Assembly: GCA_965215315.1 (NCBI GenBank)
Contig: CBDCDB010000008.1
Span: 1,860,001 to 1,924,000 of the forward strand
Direction: 5' to 3'
Source of the DNA: Truepera sp965215315
GTDB lineage: Bacteria > Deinococcota > Deinococci > Deinococcales > Trueperaceae
DNA: 64,000 bases
Below the pieces are notes generated by a model. That model was given only the letters and a program-made list of their open reading frames with translations. It made no database searches and was not told the DNA's origin. Position 1 is the stretch's first letter. Each line of letters starts with the position of its first letter. Shown here piece by piece: positions 52,312 through 62,226 of this stretch. The position numbers and the translations under genes were made by a program.

Positions 52312-53076
52312 TCAAACGTTTCTAGGATGAAATTGCACGGCTGAGCCCCGCGCAAACACATAGGGTGTAACCCCGACAATGCGTTTGAAATGCCTTGTAA
52401 GGTGACTCTGGTCGAAAAAACCCGTCTCTGCCGCGACGACAGCGATGGCTTCGCCGTTTTGCAACCGCTTTTTGGCGCACTCTACACGCCGCTGGAGCTG
52501 GTAAGCGTGCGGCGTCAATCCGGTTTGGCGACGAAAAGCGCGCAGTACTGCGTAGGTGCTGAGCCCTGTAAGGTCAGCGAGGTCGGCGAGCGTGATGTTC
52601 ACGCCCGTGTACGCCTCGAGGTAGTCCCTTATCTGCCGCACGGCACCGGATTCTTTAGCAACAGTGCCGGAATGAAACGAACCGTCTGCGTAACGGGTAA
52701 CTGCAGCGGTGAGTTCCAGAAACGCCTCGTCACGTGCCAAGTCGCCTTCACGCGCCGCAAGCTGATGATAACGCCATACTCGAGCAGCCAGGTGAGGGTC
52801 ATAGACGACAGCTTGGGGGAAATAAAGAACGCGCTTGACCCCGTGAACTGACGCCACTGCGTCCGCCACCGCCCCCACCTCCGGATAAAGAACGCGGTAG
52901 CACCAACCCTTTGCGGTTTCTGCGTAGCCGGTGTGGACTTCGCTGGGATTGATAAAAATCAGACATCCCGGCGTCGCGTGATGCCCGGCTCCGTGGTAAC
53001 GAAACCCCTGCACGCCACCTTCGACAGCTACAATAACGTAACCCTCATGTGTATGCGGCGCGAAGGCGTGGGTCAC
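52312..53076 (-). CDS. AraC-family regulator, N-terminus possibly truncated by a stop
   Basis: 254 residues. The N-terminal cupin-like part (HAFAPHTHEGYVIVAVEGG) is followed by two helix-turn-helix units (ITLADLADLTGLSTYAVLRA and VVAAETGFFDQSHLTRHFK). Upstream in frame the sequence reads ARFWLRGGTEHLHANY, normal for the family, but behind a TAG (53125-53127); before that lies GTG 53148 with VSQAKTE. The GTG at 53076 is the only start after the stop. It probably controls azlCD 22 bases downstream. Confidence 0.75.
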   Translation of the reverse strand: MTHAFAPHTHEGYVIVAVEGGVQGFRYHGAGHHATPGCLIFINPSEVHTGYAETAKGWCYRVLYPEVGAVADAVASVHGVKRVLYFPQAVVYDPHLAARVWRYHQLAAREGDLARDEAFLELTAAVTRYADGSFHSGTVAKESGAVRQIRDYLEAYTGVNITLADLADLTGLSTYAVLRAFRRQTGLTPHAYQLQRRVECAKKRLQNGEAIAVVAAETGFFDQSHLTRHFKRIVGVTPYVFARGSAVQFHPRNV

Positions 53077-53154
53077 GTAGTTCGCGTGGAGGTGTTCAGT
53101 ACCACCCCGGAGCCAAAATCTGGCCTATTCAGTTTTGGCCTGACTCACGGCCTG

Positions 53155-53856
53155 CTACTGCTCCACGGTTTCCCACACCCGGTCAGCCAGTAGCTCGTAA
53201 GGATTTTCCGCCTCCCACGCGCACGTCTCGTAAGGGCCGGGGTAGACCCCGAAGTGTAGGTGCGGCGGGGTTGTCGCAGCGTTGCCGGTATTACCGACAT
53301 AGCCTAAAACCGTTTCAGGCGTGACGTACTGCCCTTCTTGCAGGTCTTCATTAAAGGCTGATAGGTGCGCGTAGTAGTAGCGCACGCCCGCGCCGCCCAT
53401 GACCGTGACAACGTTGCCGCCGTACGGGTTGGTGCCGATGCGGTAGACGTAGCCGGGAGTCGCCGAATAGACCCGCGTGCCTACAGGTGCAAAGATGTCG
53501 GTGCCCTCGTGCGTGCGCCCTTCGCTGCGGGCCGCGCCCCAAGTATCTGAAACTTGGCTGAGCGATACGCCCTCGACGGGCATGGGCAGTTCAGTGTCGC
53601 GCTTTAGAGGCACCGCCGCAAAAAATTCCGGCATTACTGCGTTGTAGGCGCGCCTGCGGGCGTATTCTTCATCCCAAACCTGGCCCTCGCGTTGCGGCTC
53701 GTCGGGGTCGTCGTAACGAGAAACGGTGCAGGCAGTTCGCAAGATCTCTTCGGCCCGGGGGTTTTGGCCCCTATCACCGAGTTGCGGGGGTTGCTGGGCT
53801 GAAGCAAAAGACAAAAGGGTCGTAAAGAGCAGGGCGCGTGTCATCTCTGAAATCAT
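53155..53856 (-). CDS. M23-family zinc metallopeptidase, secreted
   Basis: 233 residues with a signal peptide (ALLFTTLLSFASA) and the LytM active site: HEGTDIFAPVGT and HLHFGVYPG, with YYAHLSAFN between. These enzymes cut peptidoglycan cross-bridges or act as regulatory factors. GGGGAGA lies six bases before ATG 53856. It ends seven bases before the presumed start region of the AraC gene. Confidence 0.9.
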   Translation of the reverse strand: MISEMTRALLFTTLLSFASAQQPPQLGDRGQNPRAEEILRTACTVSRYDDPDEPQREGQVWDEEYARRRAYNAVMPEFFAAVPLKRDTELPMPVEGVSLSQVSDTWGAARSEGRTHEGTDIFAPVGTRVYSATPGYVYRIGTNPYGGNVVTVMGGAGVRYYYAHLSAFNEDLQEGQYVTPETVLGYVGNTGNAATTPPHLHFGVYPGPYETCAWEAENPYELLADRVWETVEQ

Positions 53857-54115
53857 AACGTTCTCCCCTACCCTCGAGCATCAAAGTGCAGCACAGTCGG
53901 CGAGCCGTTCAGCGCGTCTGGTTTAGCCGAAGCGGGCTAGCTTCTCCCACAACAGCTGACATAACGCACTGCTTAAAATTGTCCCCAAAAACTGCTACCG
54001 GAAACCAAACATACAAGGCCTAAAAGAACTTGGTGAGATGGTGGTAAGCTTAGCCTCTCAGCGAGTCTTAAAAATACCTTTTGTTGTAAGCACGTCTTGT
54101 AGCAAGGAGGAAAGT

Positions 54116-55223
54116 GTGACGGTGCGACCTGTGAGAGAAATCGTGAAACGGATCGAAACGGGTATCTTCTTTCAGGTGCTGCTGGGCATGTTGCTGATCA
54201 GTTTGTTGCCCTTAGCTGGCTTTTGGTGGCTCAACACCCGACAAGCCGAGTGCGACCTAAGCGCAACCATCGAGACGATTTTAGGTCAGAGTGCCGCTGG
54301 ACTGGTCGCGAGAGTAGACGGTTAACTCGATCTGAATTTGCGGATGCTCGAGCACGCCAGTCAAGTTGACGCTATTATCTCTATGAACCCCGCAACAAAC
54401 GGCTTACCTCGAGGCGATGGCCGCGACGTATGAGTGGATCTATCTAGCGTTTACAGTAGACCTGCTCGGCCAAAACATCGGTCGTAACGACGGCCTCGAG
54501 CCCGGAGACTTTTATTTCGGCGACCGCAGCTACTTCGGGCAAGTTATGTCGGGTGCGCCTTTGGGTCAGCAGATGCTGATCGGGCGAACCAGCGGTAAAC
54601 CTTCGCTTGTCTTAGCTAAACCCGTTTACGCTGCAGATGCTTCGCTGGAAGGTATCGTCGCCATGTCCGCGCAGGTCAAGCAGATTTCCGACGCTGTGGT
54701 AAACACTAGGGTCGGCGAAACGGGCTTTGCCTTTTTGGTCGATGATACAGGTCGCTTGGTCGCTCACGGTTCCCCTGACGTTTTGAGCGGAGCCCTGCAA
54801 GACTTCAGTCGGCATCCCGCCGTCGTGCAAGCCAGCCTTACAGGCGCTGACGGAAGTCTATTTGTTTACGGCGCTGAGAAAAAGCGCGTAGTGGCCTACA
54901 CCCAAGAAACGCAGCTCGGTTGGACGCTCGTGGTGCAGCAAGGTTACACTGAAGCCTTCGCGCCGCTTCAGCGTTCGCGCCGTCTCGCGCCAGGGTTACT
55001 GCTGCTGACTGGCGGCGGCGTGGTAGCTGCGGCGCTCGTTCTGGCCCGTAAAGTGGTGCAGCCCTTAGAGCATCTTTCGAGCGTTGCCGACAAAATCAGT
55101 CGGGGCGGGCTCGAGCAGCCTCTAAGTCAAACCTTGCGCAAAGATGAAATCGGTAGGTTAGCCAGGTCGATAGAACGCCTGAAGATAAGGGTGGCTATCG
55201 CCGTGAGTGAGCTTCACAAGTAG
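54116..55223 (+). pseudogene. Cache/HAMP sensor protein, broken by a stop and a frameshift
   Basis: GTG 54116 follows AAGGAGG and begins a membrane helix (GIFFQVLLGMLLISLLPL) and a periplasmic part. An in-frame TAA at 54323 is followed by LDLNLRMLEHASQVDAI, typical dCache sequence, and a slip near 54390 brings in a frame with QQTAYLEAMAATYEWIYLAF and VGETGFAFLVDDTGRLVAHG. A second helix and a HAMP domain follow (VVQPLEHLSSVADKISRGG). There is no methyl-accepting or kinase domain after HAMP. The gene's end overlaps the GntR gene's end by ten bases. Confidence 0.75.
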
Positions 55224-56155
55224 GTGCGGGCGTCCGCGATGAACTGTGCCGCTTTCGCCGGGTCGGGAATGCGCTTCGCCAGCTGTTCTAAGGCACTTTC
55301 CAAGGCAACGTGTTTGCCCAAAACGTCGCTACACACGACAATCGCCATCGGGCCGATGTACTCGGCTAGGGCGTCGTAGAGGGCGTCTTTTTGGGCCTTG
55401 GTCAAGGTCTGTTCCAGGTAGGGTTGCTCGAGTTCCAACGCTAGCTTGAGGCTCGAGTTATAGCTCAGGAGGGCTTCAATACCTACCTCTGCGCCGCTCA
55501 CGTCATCCCTGTCCTGGAAATACTGCACCAAAGCGAGGCAGGTGATGCGGTTATGGTGCCAGCTCGCCTCTTCCGCAGCGTCGGGTTGACCTGCTGCGAT
55601 AGCCGTGACGATACGCTCGTGTTCACCCAAACTCGCCGTTTCGCTAAACCCAGCTGAGGTTGCCAGCAGCAAGTGGGCTTGGCTCAGCACAGTATAGGCC
55701 AGATCAAATAGCCGACTGTTGCCGGACGCTTCGGCGATGAGCTGGTGAAAGTCTAGGTCGTCCTCGAGCCCCGTAGCGGCGTCTCGGTGTGTTTTTTGGC
55801 GGTTGAGCAAAGACTCCAACTTGCCCAAACTCTGAGGATGACGGCGCAACGCCGCGAGTCGCGCCGTCTTGCGCTCCAGAGCTTCGCGCACGCCAAAGAT
55901 CTCGGTAATATCGCTGACGTCGAAGGTGGGCATAAAAAAGCCCCGGTAGGGAACTGAGACGACCAGACCTTCGCTCTCCAAGGTTGTGAGCGCCGACTTG
56001 ATTGGAGTAGGGGAAAGCTCTAAAGATTCACTTAGTTCCCGTACCACGAGCTGACTGCCCCCGCTGAGTTTACCTGTCAGGATTGCGGCCCGCAAGCTCC
56101 GATAAGCTTGGTTACTCAGTACAGTGGGGTGTAACCCAACTCTAAACACGCTCAC
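55214..56155 (-). CDS. GntR-family (FadR type) regulator with an extra C-terminal domain
   Basis: 313 residues. The winged helix is AYRSLRAAILTGKLSGGSQL and LSESLELSPTPIKSALTTLE; the FCD ligand domain follows (FHQLIAEASGNSRLF, SLGEHERIVTAI). About 85 more residues end with ALYDALAEYIGPMAIVVCSD and IPDPAKAAQFIADARTYL, which resembles the helical domain found at the end of some signalling proteins (I recall DUF8082). Ordinary GntR/FadR proteins stop near 230. It diverges from the TAXI binding-protein gene and probably regulates it. Confidence 0.85.
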   Translation of the reverse strand: MSVFRVGLHPTVLSNQAYRSLRAAILTGKLSGGSQLVVRELSESLELSPTPIKSALTTLESEGLVVSVPYRGFFMPTFDVSDITEIFGVREALERKTARLAALRRHPQSLGKLESLLNRQKTHRDAATGLEDDLDFHQLIAEASGNSRLFDLAYTVLSQAHLLLATSAGFSETASLGEHERIVTAIAAGQPDAAEEASWHHNRITCLALVQYFQDRDDVSGAEVGIEALLSYNSSLKLALELEQPYLEQTLTKAQKDALYDALAEYIGPMAIVVCSDVLGKHVALESALEQLAKRIPDPAKAAQFIADARTYL

Positions 56156-56225
56156 CCAATCTCCTCAACCCAAAGCTTTTGTCAAGCCTACCAAATCCAC
56201 TGACGCCCGGTAAAAAGCGAACGGC

Positions 56226-56254
56226 TTGAATATTAAATTTAATTCTGCTAGGAT
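56226..56254 (+). promoter_or_regulatory. Promoter TTGAAT-17-TAGGAT with TTAAATTTAA operator-like palindrome
   Basis: -35 TTGAAT (56226-56231) and -10 TAGGAT (56249-56254) are 17 bases apart. A perfect ten-base palindrome TTAAATTTAA (56233-56242) fills the spacer, so a bound regulator, presumably the divergent GntR protein, would block polymerase. GAGGGGG and ATG 56287 follow. Confidence 0.55.
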
Positions 56255-56286
56255 GATAGACAAACAACACTTTAGAGGGGGTCACT

Positions 56287-57271
56287 ATGATAAGGCTGAT
56301 ACGCTTCTCTCTGCTAATTTGGGCCGTGGCGCTGTTGAGCGTCAGCTACGCCCAGACGGACCTATCGATTGCTACCGGCGGTACGGGTGGCGTGCACTAC
56401 CCGGTAGGCGGCGCTTACGCCGAGCTGGTCAATAAGTACCTCGGGGGCTACACCGCCGTAGCCGAAGTCACGGGCGCGTCTGTCGAAAACGTCGCGCTGA
56501 TTTCACGCGGGGACACGGATATCGCTTTGGCTCTGGCCGATACGGTTTATCAGGCGTATACCGGCACCGGCCCCTTCGCGCCTGACGGCGATCCGGGCGT
56601 GGCCTTATCCAATTTGCGTGCGTTAGGCAGCGCCTACAGCAACGCGGTGCATATCCTGACGCTCGCGGATTCGGGTGTCAACTCACTCGCCGACTTAGCA
56701 GGTAAACGCGTGTCGGTAGGCGCGCCGGGTTCGGGTACCGAAGTGTCCGCCGCCGCAATTTTGGCTGCCAACGGCCTCACTTACGACGACATAGAAGAGT
56801 CGTTTCTCAACTACAACGAGACCACCGACGCCCTGAGTGACGGGCAAATTGACGCAGGCTTTTTGAACGTCGGCGCACCGACGAGTGCGATTTTAAGTCT
56901 CGCAGAAACCCGCAATATCAAACTAGTGCCGCTTACCCAAGCGGAAATCGACGCAACGCTAGCCGTTGACCCGACCTCTGCGTCCTACACCCTCCCAAGA
57001 GGAACCTACAAGGGTCAGGACGAAGACGTGCTGACCCTCGGTACGGCCTAACGTCATCGTCGTAGCTGAAGAGCTGGACGAGGGGCTCACCCACGACTTT
57101 TTAAGCGTGCTCTACGAGCATATTGACGAGGTGATCGCGGTGCATCCGTCCGCCAACGATACGACCGCCGAGTTCAGCCTGACCTCGACCCCTAGCCCGC
57201 TGTACCCCGGCGTACTGCGCTACTACGAGGAGCAGGGATTAGAGATTCCCGAAAAGTTGCTGGAGCCGTAG
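56287..57271 (+). pseudogene. TAXI-type TRAP substrate-binding protein, frameshifted
   Basis: ATG 56287 starts a signal peptide (LLIWAVALLSVSYAQ) and TAXI motifs: LSIATGGTGGVHYPVGGAYA, ALALADTVYQAY and GKRVSVGAPGSGTEVSA. The frame stops at 57051, but the next frame continues with NVIVVAEELDEGLTHDFLSV and ends at 57271, completing the usual C-terminus. A slip near 57045 separates them. The periplasmic protein would bring a dicarboxylate or amino-acid-like ligand to the TRAP permease. Confidence 0.8.
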
Positions 57272-57751
57272 ATGGTTAGGCGGGAGGGACTTGTGGGCTT
57301 GTCCCTCCTGATTTTGCTGTGTTTGGGCGCAGTTACGGCGAAGACGCCTTACCTTGTCGTGGAGGGTGACGAGCAGATTTTGCTTGGGCTACCGCTGAGC
57401 GAAAACCCCAACTGGACGGTGCGCTGGAACCATTCGGTGACGGGCATCGTTGTAAGTGACTATTACCGCTGGAACGGTCGCCAAATGCTCCTCACGGGCA
57501 CGCACACGCCCAGCTTCGACGCGGGTTTAGGGCATATTCCGGGCCGAGGTAGGCAGGTCTCTGACGGACACCACGGTTATTTCGTTTTAGCTATCGACGA
57601 GGCTGTCGCAGGGAACGCCTACGTGTTGCGGGTAGGTTCGGCTCGAGTAGATCACCGCATCATCCACGCAGGACACGTCTATTCGCTAAGTAAACTTGCG
57701 CCGAACACGCGCGTCATTATCGAGATTCAAGTTTTAGAATTCGAAAAGTAG
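57272..57751 (+). CDS. DUF1850 protein of the TAXI-TRAP cluster
   Basis: 159 residues with a signal peptide and the DUF1850 pattern (WTVRWNHSVTGIVVSDYYRW, then GLGHIPGRGRQVSDGHHGYF). It starts one base after the binding-protein stop. DUF1850 lies between SBP and permease in many TAXI-TRAP operons; its role is unknown. It is intact although both neighbours are broken. Confidence 0.8.
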   Translation: MVRREGLVGLSLLILLCLGAVTAKTPYLVVEGDEQILLGLPLSENPNWTVRWNHSVTGIVVSDYYRWNGRQMLLTGTHTPSFDAGLGHIPGRGRQVSDGHHGYFVLAIDEAVAGNAYVLRVGSARVDHRIIHAGHVYSLSKLAPNTRVIIEIQVLEFEK

Positions 57752-57837
57752 GGTTGGCGGAAGATTTCTTCGAGTCAGCTTTTCCCTCATCGTTTACTCT
57801 CGAGGGTGCTGAATAATTTAACCTCAAGTTCTTATTA

Positions 57838-58816
57838 GCATTTGCAAAATAGGTTACGACACACGATAGTAAGGAATGCGAGCGTACTCGGAAGACTTAA
57901 GAACGAGAATCGTAATAGCAGTTGAGGAAGAAGGGCTTGCTAAGGTAGAAGTAGCAAGACGTTTCAAAATAGACCGAGCGACGGTTTATCGTTACCTAGC
58001 ACGCGCTGGGCAAGGCGAACTCAAAGCGAAAACCTCACCAGGCCGCACCCGCAAGCTAACCCCGGAACAGGTGCAGGCGTTTAAGCGGCAGCTCGAGGCG
58101 CATAGCGATGAGACGCTGATAGAACATGCTGAACGGTTTGCCGAGGAACAGAGCGTCAACCTCGCCTTTTCGACGGTGAACTTGTATTGCAAACGACTGG
58201 GTATCACGCGTAAAAAAAGCGTCTCTACGCCAAAGAACGGGACGAAGCTGCTCGCGAACAGTGGTTAGCCGAAGTCACCCGGCTCGAGGCCGAAGACTTT
58301 GTGTTTCTAGATGAAAGCGGGGCGTGGTTGGGACTGACCCGCACCTACGCCCGCTCAGCTAAAGGAACCCGTGCAGTCGATGACGCCCCCAGACGCAGAG
58401 AAGGCAAGCTCAGCTTAATCGCTGCAATTACCCCACAAGGACTCGACCCTGAACGTTGCCTGATTCATCCCGGTGCTGTAGATACTACGGCGTTTCTCAC
58501 CTACTTGCGTGAGGTACTCGTCCCCACGCTAAACCCTGGACAAGTGGTGTTTATGGATAACTTCACCATTCACCACAACAAAAACGTCAGGCGACTCGTT
58601 GAAGGTGCAGGCTGCTACCTTGGCTACCTCCCAACCTACTCACCCGACTTTAATCCCATCGAACTCGTCTTCTCTAAAGTCAAAGCCTTTCTTAGAAAAG
58701 CCCGCGCAACTCTTGTCGCCGACCTCATCAACGCTATTGCTAAAGCTATTGCTACCGTCTCACCGCAAGAGGTTCAGAACTGCTTTAATCACTGTGGCTA
58801 TGATTGATGCAAATGC
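57838..58816 (+). mobile_element. IS630-family insertion sequence (copy 2)
   Basis: Flanking TA (57836-57837) and TA (58817-58818) fit the TA target duplication of IS630 elements. The ends are inverted copies of GCATTTGCA. It encloses a split transposase. It lies in the gap between the DUF1850 gene and the TRAP permease gene of a decaying operon. Confidence 0.88.
57876..58807 (+). CDS. IS630 transposase (copy 2), joined by -1 frameshift
   Basis: Frame 1 (57876-58268) has the helix-turn-helix part (VEVARRFKIDRATVYRYLAR). A run of seven A bases at 58212-58218 allows a -1 slip, after which the frame reads KKRLYAKERDEAAREQW and then VFLDESG, VVFMDNFTIHH and YSPDFNPIELVFSKVK, the DDE residues. 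The stop is at 58807. It differs from copy 1 in sequence, so the two are separate elements of one family. Confidence 0.82.
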
Positions 58817-59080
58817 TATTATGAAAGACGCCGCAAAAAATAGGCCAAAGGATGACGCATGAGTGAGCAACCCAACATCGCCAGACCGGATTTGACGCCA
58901 CTAGAAGAGGCCGAACAGGACAGTCCTTCGCTGCACAAGTGGGTTTTGCTGGCTGTGAGCGTAGTGGGTATCGGGTTGTCTTTGTATCAGCTTTATACGG
59001 CGGGTATGACCTGCTTCCAGAAAACGAGTCCAGGCTAAAGTGGAGAAAACGACCTAATCTAGAGCTTTAAGGAGGCTCGT

Positions 59081-59347
59081 ATGAAAAGGTCGAAGTTTAC
59101 CGAAGAGCAGATCGCCTTTGCCCTCAAGCAGGCAGAGTCAGGGGTAACAGTCGCTGAGGTGTGCCGGAAGATGGGCGTGTCAGAGAACACCTTCTACAAC
59201 TGGAAGAAGAAGTTCTCGGGGCTCGGCGTGTCCGAATTGCGTCGGCTCAGGCAGCTCGAAGAGGAGAACCGCAAGCTCAAGCAACTCGTAGCCGACTTGA
59301 GTCTCGATAAGGCGATGTTGCAGGACGTGCTGGGAAAAAAGCTTTAA
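59081..59347 (+). CDS. IS3 orfA (helix-turn-helix protein)
   Basis: 88 residues: KFTEEQIAFALKQAESGVTV, AEVCRKMGVSENTFYNWKKK and a leucine-zipper-like helix ending in LGKKL. It binds the IS ends. At its end the heptamer A_AAA_AAG (59335-59341) is in the right frame for a -1 slip into orfB. Confidence 0.9.
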   Translation: MKRSKFTEEQIAFALKQAESGVTVAEVCRKMGVSENTFYNWKKKFSGLGVSELRRLRQLEEENRKLKQLVADLSLDKAMLQDVLGKKL

Positions 59348-60179
59348 AGTCAGCAGCGAAGCGGGAACTCGTGCTGAAGTTGCAAGACGCCTGGAGGGTG
59401 AGCGAACGTCGAGCGGCCAGGGTGATTGGAGCACATCGTTCGGCTATTCGCTACCAACCCAAACGTCCCCTGCTCGACGCGCCTATCCGCAAGCGCATGG
59501 AGGAGATCGCTGCTGTAAGGATTCGTTACGGCTACCGGCGTATCCATATCCTCCTACAGCGTGAAGGCTGGCGGGTCAACTCTAAGCGTGTGTACCCCGT
59601 ATTTACTGTCTGGCTGGGCTCAACCTTAGAAGCAAACGACCCAAAAGAAGACGTATGGCAAGTCACCGCATCTCTCGTCCTGACGTGACAAAAGCCAATG
59701 ACTGCTGGACCATGGATTTTGTCTCCGACGCCCTCTTTAACGGCAAACGCTTTCGAGCGTTGACCGTCATGGACCAGTACACCCGAGAGTGCTTAGCTAT
59801 TCATACCGACCAAAACATCAAAGGCGATCAGGTCGCCGTCTTGATGAGCCAGCTCGCTGCCACTCGTGGCATCCCCAGGCGACTGCAGACCGACAACGGT
59901 AGTGAATTCGTCAGCAAAGCTCTGGACAAGTGGGCTTACGAAAACCAAATCACGATGGACTTCTCTCGTCCTGGTCGCCCTACCGATAACCCCTTTATCG
60001 AATCGTTCAATGGTTCACTCAGAGACGAGTGTCTGAACATCCACTGGTTTTTATCACTCGAAGATGCTCGGGAGAAGATCGAAAACTGGAGGGTCGAGTA
60101 CAACCATTTCAGGCCGCACTCGGGACTCGGAAACATCCCACCTGGACAGTTCGCTCAGCAAGCCGTAGGCTATTCGTAA
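59340..60179 (+). pseudogene. IS3 orfB transposase with an internal frameshift
   Basis: Starting through the -1 slip, the frame has the DDE catalytic core: TMDFVSDALF, LQTDNGSEFVSK and NPFIESFNGSLRDECLN, then HFRPHSGLGNIPP at the end. An extra two bases near 59592-59600 put the middle part out of frame; repair restores a normal VYR-IYCLAGLNLRSKRPK stretch. The element is therefore inactive on its own. Confidence 0.8.
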
Positions 60180-62226
60180 GGTCGTTTTCTCCTCCTTCAC
60201 CTGGACCAATTTCTGGCAGCGGGTCAAAAGACGCCTAGACTCACATCCGAAATGGCCCAAGTTTAGGGATCCCCTCAGGTATTCGCTCACCGGGAGCTTA
60301 CTGGCAACGCGGGTTGCATCTGGCGCTCATATTGATTTTGGTCTTTTTGCTCTATCCGGCGTTTGGCAAAGCGCGTAAACGTGGCGTGTTCGGTTGGCTC
60401 ATAGATTTGGCCTTGATAGGGGGCTCGAGCTTCGCCGCGTTTCACATGCTGAGCGACGTATCGGCCTTTACCCGGCGTGTGGACTTCGCCACGCAAACGG
60501 ATATCGTGGCCGGAGCCATCCTCGTCGTCGTTTTGCTAGAGGCCAGTCGGCGCGTGATCGGGGCAAGCATTACTGTGATCGGGCTCGTCGCCATCCTCTA
60601 CGCGATGGCGGGACCGCGCGGCACGTTGCCCTGGCTCGGCACCTTTTTACCCAGCATTTTGGAGCATAGAGGCTACCGGATTGACCGCATCGTGTCGCAG
60701 CTTTAGATGGGGCTCGAGGGCATCTTCGGGATCCCGCTGGGTGTAGCGGCGACGGTGGTGTTTATCTTTGTCTTGTTCGGGGCTTTTTTAGAGGTCACTG
60801 GGGCAGGGCAGTTTTTTTATCGACCTCGCTTACGCTGCAGCAGGGCGGCAGCGCGGCGGCCCGGCTAAGGCGGCGGTGATCGCGTCGGGCTTTATGGGCA
60901 GTATTTCAGGCAGCGCGATTGCCAACGTCGTGACCTCGGGCGCGTTCACAATTCCACTGATGAAAAAACTCGGTTACAAACCCGAAGAGGCCGGGGGTGT
61001 CGAAGCGGCGGCGAGTACGGGCAGATCATGCCGCCCATCATGGGTGCGGGGACGTTTTTGATCGCCGAGTACACGCGGCTGCCCTACATTGACATCGTAA
61101 GGCTCAGCGTTTTACCCGCCATTTTGTACTTCGCTACGGTGTACTTATTTGTAGATATCATCGCCGCCAAACGCGGGATGAGTAAGGGTGAGTTGCCTAA
61201 ACTCGGGCAGGTCTTTCGGGACGGCTGGTACTTTTTGGTGCCGCTGGGTATTTTGATCTATTTTTTGCTACGCAACGTTTCGCCGGGTCGGGTGGGCTTC
61301 GTGGCGATCACGGCGATTCTCATCGTCTCAGCGCTACGCTACTTTGTCCGACAGTACGCCCTGCGGGTTGGGGAGGCTGAGAGCGGACCCCTTCCTCAGC
61401 TTGGGCGGGACGCGGTGGCAGGGTTATTGGGGGCGCTCGAGTCCGGCGCTCGCAACGCCCGTCCCGTCCCGGTCTCTACCGCCTCCGCCTGCGCCGTAGC
61501 AGGCATCGTAGTGGGCACGATTGGCTTGACGAGCCTGGGTCTAAAATTCTCTTCGCTCATGGTGAGTTTTTCGGGGGAACTTGCTGCTGGCCTTGTTTCT
61601 ACTCATTCTGGCGAGCCTAGTTCTTGGTACGGAGTTGCCCGTCACGGCAAGTTATATCGTCTTAGCTGTGTTAGCTGCGCCCGCCCTGTCTCAACCGGTA
61701 GCTGAGGGAGGCTTCGGGATTCCGCTCATCATCGCTCACCTCGTCATCTTTTGGTACTCCCAAGATTCGAACGTGACGCCGCCGGTGGCGCTAGCTGCCT
61801 TTGCCGGGGCAGGGCATCGCCGGAGCCGACCCTATGCGCACGTCCATCGAAGCCTGGAAGTTCGCTAAGGGTCTCTATCTCATCCCTTTATTTATGATCT
61901 ACAACCCCGAGATTATCGTGGGTGGTCCCGTTTTGCTGGTAGCTTGGAATATTCTCACCGCCGTTGCCGCACTCGGCGCGTTTACGGCCGCCCTAGAAGG
62001 CTATATGTTTACCTGGATGTATCTCTGGTCGCGTCTGGTGGTGGCGGCGGGCGTTGTACTGATTTTCTGGCCGAACCACTGGCTGGAAATACTCGGCTTT
62101 ATTCTGATTGTCGGCGTCAATTGGCGAAAATCTCGTAAGGCAGAACTTGTAAGCGCAGTCGATACGCTGTGAAGGTAGGCGTTAGATAAGGAGATTTCCC
62201 AAACACCCTTTGTATGCTGGCTGGTT

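Larger units (their letters stand above)
59007..60226 (+). mobile_element. IS3-family insertion sequence inside the TRAP permease gene
   Basis: About 47-base imperfect inverted ends (TGACC...GGAGAAAACGACC) lie at 59007-59053 and 60181-60226. The element holds orfA and orfB in the usual order. No target duplication is clear. Unlike the surrounding genome it has no CTCGAG in 1.2 kb, which fits a recent arrival. The orfA product resembles the IS407-like group of IS3. Confidence 0.88.
58859..62172 (+). pseudogene. TAXI-TRAP fused permease, destroyed by an IS3 insertion and frameshifts
   Basis: ATG 58859 begins SEQPNIARPDLTPLEEAEQ and a helix ending LYQLYTAG, where an IS3 element enters (59007). 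After it, HLALILILVFLLYPAFGKAR resumes the TRAP 4TM-12TM permease. An in-frame TAG after RIDRIVSQL (60704) and several later slips (near 60815, 61020, 61575, 61810) break the rest. Recognisable pieces include GSISGSAIANVVTSGAFTIP, GQIMPPIMGAGTFLIAEYT and WFPNHWLEILGF-like end. A second transporter component, now dead. Confidence 0.85.

Noticed and set aside
56226..56435. 69-residue frame overlapping the start of the TAXI binding protein
   Set aside because: It runs through the promoter and the signal-peptide region in the wrong frame; the binding-protein frame has clear motifs.
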